Below, piece after piece: positions 1 to 7,328 of a stretch of 34,430 nt of DNA. Within the stretch, counting starts at the first letter, position 1, and the number at the start of each line of letters is the position of its first letter. Made by a program: the position numbers and the translations under genes. Location of the stretch: the NCBI GenBank assembly GCA_937139415.1, contig CAKZPS010000016.1, positions 1 through 34,430 on the forward strand. The letters run 5' to 3'. The DNA is from an uncultured bacterium. Its GTDB lineage: Bacteria; Atribacterota; Atribacteria; Atribacterales; Caldatribacteriaceae. The notes under the pieces were generated by a model that saw only the letters and a program-made list of their open reading frames with translations, was not told the origin of the DNA and did no database searches.

Positions 1-34
1 CGAATTCCGGTTTCCCAGAACCCGTGGTGAATAT

Positions 35-63
35 AGAATAGCACCTTCTTCTCTGAGTGTCAA
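35..63 (-). promoter_or_regulatory. Predicted promoter reading off the left edge
   Basis: On the minus strand TTGACA (63-58) is followed after exactly 17 bases by TATTCT (40-35). The -35 is perfect and the -10 matches 4 of 6. It points toward base 1, so the gene it serves lies outside the window. Nothing coding is visible between it and the edge. Confidence 0.45.
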
Positions 64-210
64 GGGGGGTGGGGAAAAATTTTTTTGGCGGTGATCCAGA
101 GAGGGAAAAGAGCAAGATTGAGGCTTTTGTGGTCTTTGGGGAGTTAAGGAGGCTGTTTTGAAATTGAATCTTTTTCCGCCTCAGGAAGACGAAGTTCTTC
201 CCCTGGTTTT

Positions 211-693
211 TTAGAGCAGGAGTTCCTGGCGTGTCTCTTCTTCCACGCGGCCGTCACCCCGGATGTGCCGGAGGATGACCCCCCTCTTGAGGAGAGCCCG
301 CCCCACGAGAAATCTCCTGTGGCACAAGGCAGGGTTCTCTTCACTGCACATGATGGCTGCTCGGTATTCTTTGGCTTCCTCAAGCAGCCGGCTCAAGGCT
401 TCCTGAAACGCGGCCGATGCAGCGATACGAGTATAGTCTACCTTTCCCTCAGAGTTGTAAAATTGCGGGTCCTTTGGTCTTCCTCCAAGATGTTCCCCCA
501 TGGAGAGATAATGGAGGCCAGACTGTGGAAGAATCTTTTGGAGAGACTCTCGATTGAAGTGGGGTACATACCGCGAGTAGGGCTGTGAGCGAATATCAAT
601 GAGGACCTCGATGCCGTGCTTTTTAAGCAGAGCGAGGAAGTGATCGAGAGGGTAGTTGGAATGGCCTATGGTGTAGACCACTCGAGAATCCAT
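211..693 (-). CDS. DUF488 family protein
   Basis: A 160-residue DUF488 protein. Family hallmarks are visible: an N-terminal VVYTIGHSN motif, IDIRSQPYSRY (the conserved D-R-x-x-P-x-S segment) and a C-terminal CSEENPALCHRR motif holding the paired cysteines and CHR. The family's biochemical role is not established. I chose the ATG at 693 because a good ribosome site (GGAAGG, about 7 bases upstream) precedes it and the family normally begins just before the TIGHS motif; an upstream in-frame start at 735 would add 14 unconserved residues. The gene stands alone, downstream of the ankyrin locus and transcribed toward the left edge. A weak hairpin (184-189 with 196-201) follows the stop but has no T-run. 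Family assignment is firm; function is open. Confidence 0.9.
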   Translation of the reverse strand: MDSRVVYTIGHSNYPLDHFLALLKKHGIEVLIDIRSQPYSRYVPHFNRESLQKILPQSGLHYLSMGEHLGGRPKDPQFYNSEGKVDYTRIAASAAFQEALSRLLEEAKEYRAAIMCSEENPALCHRRFLVGRALLKRGVILRHIRGDGRVEEETRQELLL

Positions 694-866
694 CGTATTC
701 CTTCCTTGCATACCAAGGTAAGTGGATCCTATCAAGTGCCTGAAAGAACATTCGTTCCATCATCGTAAACAGGCTCATCGTTTTTCGCTTGTCAGGTTAC
801 CCTTGAAGGTTCCCTTCCAGTATAGCTTAACGTCTCAAACTTTTGTGTTTTCTCTTTTTGGGGGTT

Positions 867-972
867 GAAGGGAGGTCGACAAAATCCACCTCAAGGATAA
901 TCCAAATGACCTCGGGATCCTCGCTTTACCATGCGGCATGCATGAGAGGAGTGGTGCCATCCAAAACACCAA
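867..972 (-). pseudogene. Ankyrin-repeat remnant
   Basis: Read on the minus strand in one frame, this stretch gives GTTPLMHAAW, a TAA stop (928-926), then SEDPEVIWIILEV. This aligns without gaps to one repeat of the neighbouring intact gene (TPLMYAAQANKNPEVLRALLEV). The stop falls inside the repeat, and no signal peptide or further repeats remain. It lies just downstream of a degraded copy of the ankyrin promoter/leader, so it is best read as the residue of a duplicated ankyrin gene rather than chance similarity. Confidence 0.65.
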
Positions 973-1016
973 TCCTTGAAGACTTTGCCTTATTAAAAAA
1001 CCTTTCGCAAGACTGA

Positions 1017-1132
1017 GCCTCCCAAGTCTGTATGGGGAGAGAAAGAAAGGAAGCCGGGGTATGAGAGTTGGCCAAAAAATGACCTTCCCTCCTCAAAAGC
1101 ATTATCGGGCGGGGGAAAGCAAGGAAAACTTC
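1017..1132 (-). repeat. Leader repeat copy A (decayed)
   Basis: This segment is clearly homologous to 2092-2205: both share GCCTCCCA, then GTATGGGGAGAGAA, GGGGTATG, TTCCCTCCT, an ATTAT core and AGCAAGGAAAACTT in the same order and orientation. In copy B the minus strand has TTGCTC, 17 bases, TATAAT. In copy A the matching boxes TTGCTT (1122-1117) and GATAAT (1106-1101) are only 10 bases apart. Copy A has therefore probably lost promoter function. Confidence 0.7.
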
Positions 1133-1144
1133 CATCAAAGATTT

Positions 1145-1192
1145 AGGGCAGAGAACCCTTTCTGGAACAGAGCCTAAAGGGTTCTCTGCCCT
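1145..1192. repeat. 17-bp perfect inverted repeat after ankyrin gene
   Basis: The arms 1145-1161 and 1176-1192 are perfectly complementary over 17 bases (AGGGCAGAGAACCCTTT and its reverse complement), separated by a 14-base loop. It begins 28 bases past the ankyrin stop codon, so a role in ending that transcript or protecting its 3' end is likely. No clear T-run follows on the minus strand, so it is not a textbook intrinsic terminator. Confidence 0.7.
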
Positions 1193-1219
1193 GCCCAACT
1201 ACGATCAACTTAAGGCTTT

Positions 1220-1972
1220 TCACCGGCTCCGCGTTAAAAGCTCTCGATAGACGGCGGTATCCTTGAGGGATGGGTTCTCTTGCGCATAGTCAACGGCCTT
1301 TTTTCCGTAATTGTCGACCAAGGTAGCATCGGCTTGAGCCTCAAGAAGGAGCCTAAGCACCTCGGGATTCGTATTTTGCGCTGCTGCATACATGAGCGGG
1401 GTGAAACCATTTTTGTCTTTGGCGTTGACTTCCGCCTGGGCTTCAAGGAGAACCCTAAGGACCTCGGGATTGGGATTACAGGCTGCCTGCATGAGGGGAG
1501 TGGCCTGATCGTTGCTTCGAGCGTTCACCTCCGCCCCGGCGGCAAGAAGAACCCGGAGGAACTCCGGATTTTGGTTGTTCCTTGCCGCAAAGGTGAGGGC
1601 AGTCCAACCCACTACATCCCGAGCGTTGACATCTGCTTGAACTTCAAGGAGAGCTCGGAGAACCTCGGGGTTTTTGTTGGCCTGTGCTGCATACATGAGC
1701 GGGGTAAGGCCGTCTTTATCTTTGGCATTGACTTCTGCCTGAGCCTCAAGAAGAACCTTAAGGATTTCAGGGCTGGCATTGCCTGTAGCATACATAAGGG
1801 GGGTGGCCTGAAAGTTGTCTGCGGCATTCACCTTAGCCCCGGCCCTTAAGGCTTCCTCCACCATTTCTGGAGTCCCATAGACACAGAGGCTGAAGAAATC
1901 GGCGGCCAGAGCCTGGGCACCCAGAAAAAGCATTATCTCGATGATGATAGTCATCGAGGACCATCGCTTCAT
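1220..1972 (-). CDS. Exported ankyrin-repeat protein
   Basis: A 250-residue protein. Residues 1-23 look like a Sec signal peptide (basic MKRW start, hydrophobic core, ending AQALA before ADF), so the product is probably exported. The rest is about six ankyrin repeats of 33-34 residues, built on the consensus TPLMYAA..N.NPEVLR.LLEAQAEVNAKD, ending in a degenerate cap (KKAVDYAQENPS). Ankyrin arrays mediate protein-protein contacts; the partner is unknown. The central repeats resemble each other closely at DNA level too, so copy number could change by recombination. The start at 1972 has GGAGAGGA upstream and a promoter lies about 195 bases upstream. A decayed duplicate lies immediately downstream. 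Confidence 0.88.
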   Translation of the reverse strand: MKRWSSMTIIIEIMLFLGAQALAADFFSLCVYGTPEMVEEALRAGAKVNAADNFQATPLMYATGNASPEILKVLLEAQAEVNAKDKDGLTPLMYAAQANKNPEVLRALLEVQADVNARDVVGWTALTFAARNNQNPEFLRVLLAAGAEVNARSNDQATPLMQAACNPNPEVLRVLLEAQAEVNAKDKNGFTPLMYAAAQNTNPEVLRLLLEAQADATLVDNYGKKAVDYAQENPSLKDTAVYRELLTRSR

Positions 1973-2166
1973 AGAATCCTCTCCTCTTTGTGGTACGTTT
2001 CAAAAGACTCCTTTTTATGCTTCTTGGATGCCCCAAACGGTGATACCAATCTGGGGAATGCACTTGAGGGAAAATCCCCTTTGGGCATTCGGCCTCCCAG
2101 AATCGTATGGGGAGAGAAGTTGGGGTATGGGAGCCCAGAAGAAGCCACATTCCCTCCTTGAGGGAG
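1973..2166 (-). other. Long structured 5' leader of ankyrin gene
   Basis: About 190 bases separate the predicted promoter from the ankyrin start codon. The leader can form a compact hairpin near its 5' end (TCCCTC 2151-2156 pairing with GAGGGA 2160-2165) and contains further self-complementary GGG/CCC blocks around 2065-2115. I recognise no known riboswitch class. An open frame here (1833-2195) is not supported as a gene. Confidence 0.35.
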
Positions 2167-2205
2167 ATTATAAGGCGAAAAGAAGGAAAGAGCAAGGAAA
2201 ACTTC
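2092..2205 (-). repeat. Leader repeat copy B (intact)
   Basis: Homologous to 1017-1132 in the same orientation. This copy carries the functional-looking promoter of the ankyrin gene and the start of its leader. The two copies flank the intact gene, as expected if promoter plus gene were once duplicated in tandem and the downstream copy decayed. Confidence 0.7.
2167..2195 (-). promoter_or_regulatory. Predicted ankyrin-gene promoter
   Basis: Minus-strand TTGCTC (2195-2190), 17 bases, then perfect TATAAT (2172-2167). Spacing is ideal and the -10 is consensus; the -35 keeps TTG. Predicted start of transcription is near 2160. Confidence 0.55.
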
Positions 2206-2600
2206 TTAGAGCTTTCGTGAGCGCAATACTCCCAAGGAAAAGTGCCGGTTTCCCAAGGAATTGCAAGGAGAGAAGAGAAGGAATGGTTGAGACTTCCGAT
2301 TTTGTCCTGGGGAGAAACCCGGGGACCTAAGCTCTATTCTCTACTTGAATTTCCCCGCCGAGGGAATAGGCAATGGTTCTTAAAGAAGTGACGGAAAGAG
2401 GGGATTTTGGCTGAAGTCACTTCACCTTTCCAAATGCACCAAAAGAGAGGGAGGGGGACTTGGAAACGAAACCCTGAAATACTACAGGAAAGAGAAATGG
2501 AAAAAATTTTTTGGAAAACCTTACCATTTTTCTCATCATATGACACAATGAAAAGGAGAAAGGGAATTGGGCGATAGGACTTGAAAGGAGATTCCTCCCC
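2206..2600. other. Intergenic stretch, no gene seen
   Basis: Between the ankyrin promoter and the GNAT gene I see no gene with a credible start, ribosome site or recognisable product. A minus-strand frame (2334-2741) runs into the acetyltransferase coding region and is a shadow. The last 60 bases are T- and A-rich, as in a promoter region, but I could not find a convincing -35/-10 pair. Confidence 0.5.
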
Positions 2601-3488
2601 ATGCATATCGAGAGGGGTAACTACCAAAGCTTTGCTTCTATGATTCCCCTCCTCCGGCTCGTTTTCCCCCAAGATGATCCTCGATACTACCGGAATTTTC
2701 TCCTCTATGATCCTCTCTTCGATCCCACCCTGACCTGGCAAGCGAAAGAAGGAGGGAAGGTGGTCTCTTGCGTGTGGCTTTTACCCCGACAATTTACGGG
2801 GGAGAAAACACCCATTTTCGCCGGGGGGATTGCCAATGTGGCAACCCACCCCGATTTCCGCGGACGAGGACTGGCTTCACTACTCATCGAGGAAGCCCTC
2901 CGGGAAGCAAAGAAACGGAAATGGTCGTTTGTCTTTCTCATGACCGATATTCCCCATTTCTACGAGAAATGGGGGTTTAGAGAAAAGAAGAAGTTCTCTG
3001 CATCTCTCCCTCCCTCCTCTTCCCTCCCTTTACGCTCTCGCCCTGCGCCCCTTCTCGAGCGCTTGGAGATTTACGGAGAATTCTACCGACGTTTCAACCT
3101 TGTCGTTCCCCTGCGCAATCCTGCCTATGAACGGGGGCTCAGCCGTTGGAATCGGTATAGCGCCTTCTTCCATGAAGGGAGAGAGGTTGCGCGCTGGATG
3201 AAATTGAGTACCTTCGAAGACACCCCTCTCTATGCGTACCTCCTCCAAGGAGAAAAGGAAATCCGCATCTTTGACCTCTTTTGGCCTCGCAAAACAAGCG
3301 ACGGAACTGCCCGGGCAATGATTGGAGCTTTGGCAACTCGAGCTAAGAAAACAGTGGTCCTCTTCCATCACCCTCAGGTCCTCGAAACCTTAGGTTTCTC
3401 TCCCCAACCGGCTTCCGACACAGTGATGATCCTTTCTTTTCACACCCCAAAAGGGGAAATCTACCTCCCACCGGCGGATGCCATTTAA
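2601..3488 (+). CDS. GNAT family N-acetyltransferase
   Basis: A 295-residue protein with an N-terminal GNAT fold. The acetyl-CoA-binding motif A is clear around residues 75-100: VATHPDFRGRGLASLLIEE, with the R-G-x-G-x-A type pyrophosphate loop, followed by the motif B segment FYEKWGF. It is longer than single-domain GNATs, and the extra C-terminal half is reminiscent of Eis-type proteins but shorter (about 400 residues in Eis). Substrate unknown. The start at 2601 has AAAGGAG about 10 bases upstream. The gene is monocistronic and ends 10 bases from the convergent HD-GYP gene. Confidence 0.85.
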   Translation: MHIERGNYQSFASMIPLLRLVFPQDDPRYYRNFLLYDPLFDPTLTWQAKEGGKVVSCVWLLPRQFTGEKTPIFAGGIANVATHPDFRGRGLASLLIEEALREAKKRKWSFVFLMTDIPHFYEKWGFREKKKFSASLPPSSSLPLRSRPAPLLERLEIYGEFYRRFNLVVPLRNPAYERGLSRWNRYSAFFHEGREVARWMKLSTFEDTPLYAYLLQGEKEIRIFDLFWPRKTSDGTARAMIGALATRAKKTVVLFHHPQVLETLGFSPQPASDTVMILSFHTPKGEIYLPPADAI

Positions 3489-3498
3489 AGGGACACCA

Positions 3499-4386
3499 TT
3501 ACAAAAAATCTCCGGCTTCGAGGAGTTCGATCATGGCCTCTACTATCGCAGGGTCAAATTGGCTCCCCCTACACCGCTTCAGTTCCTCTTGGGCTTCTTC
3601 TTGACCGAGAGATTTTTTGTACGAACGCTCACTGGTCATGGCTTCAAAAGCATCGGCTACGGCGAGAATTCTCGATGCAAAGGGAATGCCCTCTCCCGAT
3701 AAACCCTGAGGGTATCCTTTCCCATCCCACCGTTCGTGATGGTAGCGAACAATGGTGGCAATTTCCTCTAAACCTTCTACCTCGAGGAGAAGCTCGGCAC
3801 TTTTCACCGGATGAATTTTCACCAATTCATACTCCTCCGGTCCCAATCGCCCCGGTTTATTGAGAATACTCTGGGGAACGTATATTTTCCCAATGTCGTG
3901 AAGGAGAGCCGACCAATATATCGTTCGCGTCGCAGAATCACTGAGTCCAAGTTTTTCAGCAATTTTCATCGCATACCGTGCCACTCCTTCGGAATGCCCT
4001 CGAGTATCCCGATCGTAATAGTCCAGTGCTTTTACGAGGACTAAAAGGAGCTTTCTCCGTAACCCCTCTTCCCTTTCCACCGTCTCTCTGAGACCCCGAA
4101 AGGCAACAGCAATACCTGAAAGTCCACGAACGATCTCTTTATCCGCCTCGGTAAAACGTTCTTGCGAATCCTCGGGGATGTCTAAGTTGAGGTATCCAAA
4201 AACTTCCCCTCCCCAGGACAAGGGAGCAGTCAACGACTCGGCAATAGGTAAAGAGAGCGCTACTACCTCTTCATCTCCTCTTTCTCTCCGATAATCGAGT
4301 ATCTTGGGAATAACTGCAACATCATTCGAGGCGATAAAATCGCTCTTATGGAAGCGGTGCCCCCAAGAGTTTCCGATCATGTCCAC
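3499..4386 (-). CDS. GAF (C-terminal part) plus HD-GYP phosphodiesterase, 3' half of frameshifted gene
   Basis: Open from a GTG at 4386. About residues 12-100 are the second half of a GAF domain, and about 125-295 are a full HD-GYP domain: RGHSEGVARYA, LLHDIGK (metal-binding HD pair), IHPVKS, RYHHERWDGKGYP (the GYP signature) and ADAFEAMTSERSYK. HD-GYP domains hydrolyse cyclic di-GMP, and all expected metal ligands look present. There is no good ribosome site for the GTG, and the first residues do not fit a GAF start. Skipping one G in the G5 run at 4364-4360 joins this frame to the upstream one and restores a continuous GAF domain; 3499-5530 then encodes one 676-residue protein. Either the gene is broken or the extra G is a sequence error. 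Confidence 0.85.
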   Translation of the reverse strand: MDMIGNSWGHRFHKSDFIASNDVAVIPKILDYRRERGDEEVVALSLPIAESLTAPLSWGGEVFGYLNLDIPEDSQERFTEADKEIVRGLSGIAVAFRGLRETVEREEGLRRKLLLVLVKALDYYDRDTRGHSEGVARYAMKIAEKLGLSDSATRTIYWSALLHDIGKIYVPQSILNKPGRLGPEEYELVKIHPVKSAELLLEVEGLEEIATIVRYHHERWDGKGYPQGLSGEGIPFASRILAVADAFEAMTSERSYKKSLGQEEAQEELKRCRGSQFDPAIVEAMIELLEAGDFL

Positions 4387-5530
4387 GCAAGGCTACGATC
4401 TCAACGTAATCTCCATTGACCAAAAAAGCGCTCCCGTAGCGAGTCTTAGGGATTGACCGGAGGGCGACGCCAAGAAGATCTTCTAAAAAACTCCGTTCTT
4501 CGATTTCCACGGCTACTAAACGGGAGAGCATTCTTGCGGTTTCGAGAAAATTGTGGTGACTTTTCTCGAGTTCCCGATACATAACTTCCAGTTCCTCATT
4601 CTGAGTAGCGAGTTCCTCATAGGCTACGGTGAGTTCTTCATGACGCATTTCCAGTTCCTTTTGCACGTGCACGAGCTCTTTGGTTCGTTCCTCTACTCGT
4701 CTTTTGAGGAGCCAACCGAAAAAGGAAAGGAGGAACACAACCACGAATACCGCAATACCACCTCCCAAGAGAACTCGTAAGAGCCAGGGAGGGTAAATCG
4801 TCTTTTTCACCAGGTAGCGATCGAGTAAACTGTCTAATTCTTCCTGGTTGAATTTCGCTAAACCCTCGTTGAGCAAAGCTAAAACGGTAGCATTTCTCTC
4901 CCAGGTAGCAAGATGGGCTGCATTGGGTTCAGGAAAAGGGAAGCGCGAGAACTCATCGAGTAAATCATACCGGGCAAGATAGTAATTCGCCGAAGGATCA
5001 GTCATCACAAAGACGTCAATCTCTCCCCGATAGGCGGCGATAACCACACCGACAAAATCGGGATAGGTTTGGAAGCGAACTGAAGGGTTGACACTCAAAA
5101 CCTGATCGATGAGGGCATCGCTCTCTTTCGCTCCGACTACATACCGCGAAAGGTCGGAGAGAGAATCGAGATGGAGATTCTTCCGATAGTACACACTCGA
5201 GGGGATAAAGAAAAAGGGCCTGGTAAAATCGAGGTACTCATCTCGCTTCTCGGTATAGAAAACCATGTCGATGACATCGGCTTGCTTTGCTTTCATGATC
5301 TCATGGGCTTTTGCCCACTCTACCGGGATGAGCTCAACCTGATGTCCTGTTTTTTCTTCCCACAGTTTCCAAAAATCGATCGAAATTCCCACTAACTTTC
5401 CCTCTTTAAAATACACAAAGGGAGGGTAATCCCGGTCAAGGAGGACTCGCAGAGTTTGCGAATCAGCAGAGGGTGAGAGAATGAGAGAGGCACAAAAAAG
5501 AGTGAACGCTATTCCTACGAAGATCTTCAT
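4346..5530 (-). CDS. Solute-binding sensor (SBP_bac_3), TM, coiled coil and GAF N-terminus, 5' half of frameshifted gene
   Basis: The start ATG at 5530 (GGGAGAGAAG upstream) begins a signal peptide ending near SADSQ. About residues 25-250 form a periplasmic solute-binding family 3 domain (LRVLLDRDYPPFVYF, GISIDFWKLW, FTRPFFFIPSSVYY), the fold that binds amino acids and similar small ligands. Residues ~252-275 are a membrane helix, ~276-335 a Glu-rich coiled coil, and then a GAF domain begins and is cut off by TAA at 4346 after KLLGAPLP. The rest of the GAF and an HD-GYP domain continue in the +1 frame. The intact product would be a membrane receptor that couples an extracytoplasmic ligand to c-di-GMP breakdown. 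A longer frame to 5659 adds residues with no signal-peptide logic. Confidence 0.85.
   Translation of the reverse strand: MKIFVGIAFTLFCASLILSPSADSQTLRVLLDRDYPPFVYFKEGKLVGISIDFWKLWEEKTGHQVELIPVEWAKAHEIMKAKQADVIDMVFYTEKRDEYLDFTRPFFFIPSSVYYRKNLHLDSLSDLSRYVVGAKESDALIDQVLSVNPSVRFQTYPDFVGVVIAAYRGEIDVFVMTDPSANYYLARYDLLDEFSRFPFPEPNAAHLATWERNATVLALLNEGLAKFNQEELDSLLDRYLVKKTIYPPWLLRVLLGGGIAVFVVVFLLSFFGWLLKRRVEERTKELVHVQKELEMRHEELTVAYEELATQNEELEVMYRELEKSHHNFLETARMLSRLVAVEIEERSFLEDLLGVALRSIPKTRYGSAFLVNGDYVEIVALRGHDRKLLGAPLP
4360..4364 (-). other. Frameshift site (G5 run) in SBP-GAF-HD-GYP gene
   Basis: On the minus strand the codons read CTC TTG GGG GCA in the upstream frame and TCT TGG GGG CAC in the downstream frame. 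Removing one G gives KLLG-HRFHKSDF and a continuous GAF domain and HD-GYP protein. Total length 5530-3499 minus one base is divisible by three, giving 677 codons including stop. Confidence 0.75.
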
Positions 5531-5564
5531 CTCTTCTCTCCCTCGAATACTGATTTCCCCTCCT

Positions 5565-5570
5565 ATTATA
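5565..5570 (-). promoter_or_regulatory. Possible -10 box upstream of sensor/HD-GYP gene
   Basis: A perfect TATAAT lies 34 bases upstream of the ATG at 5530 on the minus strand. No convincing -35 box is seen at the right spacing, so this is only a weak promoter call. Readthrough from the upstream GGDEF gene is an alternative. Confidence 0.35.
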
Positions 5571-5687
5571 CCTCTTCCCGCGAAGGAAAGAGAAAGTATG
5601 GAACGGAAAAGAAAAAAGCATTCATTTCCCCAAAAGGTAAAGAAAGGGGAAGAAAGCACTATGACCGGAAAAGAAGATTTCTCCTAC

Positions 5688-7184
5688 CTACCCATTTTCA
5701 TTGGGTAAGATGACGCTTTTTCGCCTCTTCTGTCTATACATTTCCTGGTCGGACTGAGCTAAGAGAACGTCTAAATCTTGCGCTTCATCGGGGTATATGG
5801 CAATACCATAACTAAAACCCAGCTTCACCCACTTGGTAAATAATGTTTCCCGGGTGAATCTATGATGGAGGCGTTCCATGATTTCCTGCGCCTCGTCTCG
5901 CCCTAAACCGGGGAAAAGGAGGCAAAATTCGTCTCCTCCGTACCGAGCTACTATATCTCCTCGCCGAACATTGCGTTCGAACCAATGGGCAATCTGGCGG
6001 AGGAATCGGTCTCCTTCATGGTGCCCCAAAAGGTCATTCAAGGTTTTAAATTTATCCAAATCAACGAACACAAAAGCGAACTTCGCACGAGCCTCCATGA
6101 AGCCCTTGATACACCGTTCCAGGTATCGCCGGTTAGGGACGCGAGTCAAAGCATCAAGGAGAGCGAGTTTCTCAGCTTTCCGCTTCTCAATCTCTAAGTC
6201 CTTCTCTCTCACCTTGAGGGCCTGAGCCATGGTGAGGAAACTCGCAGTCAAACGTCCAATTTCGTCGTCTCTCTCAAAGGAGCAATCGAGATCATACTCT
6301 CCCTGAGCAACTTTCTGCGTATAATTCTCCAAGAAGCATAGAGGCGAAAAGATGTGCCGGTTCAAAAACCAAACCAAAACAAGAGAAAAGGCCACGAAGA
6401 GGAGCAAAGTACCGATAAAAATCCGCCACAGAGCTATATGAATGGAGGAAGGGAAGCAATAAACCTTGCGGAAGAGTAATTCCCCCACTTCTTCTCCATC
6501 ATGAGAAACAAGAGCGAAAGGAATGTAAACGTACCCATCGTGATGGAAAAAATCCTCCTCCGAATCCCAGGTGAAGTGATGAAAGCCGGGATGGGTAGAG
6601 TACTCTCCATGAGGACCGCGAAGTACCAATTCTACCCCTAAGATTTTACCCCACCTTGTCAGAGGTTCGGTATCGAGGAGTTTCGCAAAGCTCAAGAAAG
6701 CCGGATAATTCTTCCTCCCCTCGTTATCGGTTACCTGAGCTGTAGCCACGAGCCAGACACCCCTCGCACTCCCCACGATGTCAACGGAGAAGGAGTGAGA
6801 AGGCAATACCCATTTTTCTCGGGGAATATCCCAATCCGGGGAGCGAGTAATAACCTCCCCATTTTGAGTGATGAGGAGCACTTCGTATCCAAATTGTTCT
6901 TTGGCCCAGGGGTTTAAGTTCTCGGCTAACCACAACGGATCTCTTTCCTCTACCCCCTTTTCCCCCATATCGGTCCACCGAGTGTAGTCAAAAAGGGTAC
7001 GAACTAAAGACTCCTTTCCCTCTTCAAAGAGCACTGCGAAGTACTCCTTCAGCGCTTTCCCTTCTTCTTTAAGGTTTTCTCTCAGAATTACCTGCATGCC
7101 CCGCAGAGAAAAGAGGAGGGCAATGAAGAGTAAGAAGACTAAAGAAAGGAGTACCCAGAGCACCACCTTGACCCGAATACTCAC
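5688..7184 (-). CDS. Diguanylate cyclase with CHASE4-like sensor, HAMP and GGDEF
   Basis: A 498-residue membrane enzyme that should make cyclic di-GMP from two GTP. Helix 1 is at ~7-29, an extracytoplasmic CHASE4-like domain at ~31-248 (early FDYTRWTDM motif), helix 2 at ~250-274, HAMP at ~275-330, and a GGDEF domain from ~340 to the end. The active-site loop is intact (RYGGDEF, residues 414-420), LTRVPNRRYLE and FVDLDKFKTLND are present, and RRGD at 407-410 is an RxxD inhibitory I-site five residues before the loop, so product inhibition is expected. The start is GTG at 7184, with GGAGG a little distant (13 bases). It lies 157 bases upstream of the sensor/HD-GYP gene on the same strand, pairing synthesis with breakdown. 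A 19-bp palindrome lies upstream. Confidence 0.93.
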   Translation of the reverse strand: MSIRVKVVLWVLLSLVFLLFIALLFSLRGMQVILRENLKEEGKALKEYFAVLFEEGKESLVRTLFDYTRWTDMGEKGVEERDPLWLAENLNPWAKEQFGYEVLLITQNGEVITRSPDWDIPREKWVLPSHSFSVDIVGSARGVWLVATAQVTDNEGRKNYPAFLSFAKLLDTEPLTRWGKILGVELVLRGPHGEYSTHPGFHHFTWDSEEDFFHHDGYVYIPFALVSHDGEEVGELLFRKVYCFPSSIHIALWRIFIGTLLLFVAFSLVLVWFLNRHIFSPLCFLENYTQKVAQGEYDLDCSFERDDEIGRLTASFLTMAQALKVREKDLEIEKRKAEKLALLDALTRVPNRRYLERCIKGFMEARAKFAFVFVDLDKFKTLNDLLGHHEGDRFLRQIAHWFERNVRRGDIVARYGGDEFCLLFPGLGRDEAQEIMERLHHRFTRETLFTKWVKLGFSYGIAIYPDEAQDLDVLLAQSDQEMYRQKRRKSVILPNENG

Positions 7185-7234
7185 CGAAAATTTTCACCCT
7201 CCTTCAAGCCACCAATACCAAAAGATGATAGGAA

Positions 7235-7253
7235 TATGGTATTTAATACCATA
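7235..7253. promoter_or_regulatory. Palindromic operator-like site upstream of GGDEF gene
   Basis: TATGGTATT and AATACCATA form a perfect 9-bp inverted repeat around one central base. It lies about 50 bases upstream of the GGDEF start and overlaps the predicted -10 box, the usual geometry for a dimeric repressor site. Its regulator is not identifiable from this window. Confidence 0.5.
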
Positions 7254-7272
7254 CAAAGCTAAAGGAAATCAA
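7243..7272 (-). promoter_or_regulatory. Predicted GGDEF-gene promoter
   Basis: Minus-strand TTGATT (7272-7267), 18 bases, TATTAA (7248-7243). Moderate match to sigma-70 consensus. The -10 lies inside the palindrome at 7235-7253. Confidence 0.4.
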
Positions 7273-7328
7273 GCACCTCTCTCGAGGAGAGAAAGGAACA
7301 CTGGTGACTCTTCAAATGCGCTACACGT

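Larger units (their letters stand above)
694..1219. other. Gene-free interval holding decayed ankyrin locus
   Basis: No intact gene is supported here. From left to right it contains about 170 bases with nothing recognised, an ankyrin-repeat remnant, a degenerate copy of the promoter/leader found upstream of the intact ankyrin gene, and a 17-bp perfect inverted repeat. A 90-codon open frame on the minus strand (926-1198) is only the fusion of the leader copy to the remnant. Confidence 0.6.

Noticed and set aside
184-201. Hairpin after DUF488 as an intrinsic terminator
   Set aside because: Only a 6-bp stem and no T-run on the minus strand.
265-588. Plus-strand open frame over the DUF488 gene
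   Set aside because: It is antisense to a clear family gene, has no ribosome site and no recognisable product.
1280-1849. 189-codon plus-strand frame across the ankyrin gene
   Set aside because: It mirrors the tandem repeats of the minus-strand gene; its own periodicity is a by-product of them.
1220-1972. CRISPR-like or satellite repeat array
   Set aside because: The ~100-base periodicity is explained by ankyrin repeats in a continuous reading frame.
4346-4386. Programmed ribosomal frameshift in the SBP-GAF-HD-GYP gene
   Set aside because: There is no internal Shine-Dalgarno plus CTT-TGA type signal as in prfB and no obvious downstream pseudoknot. A homopolymer indel is simpler.
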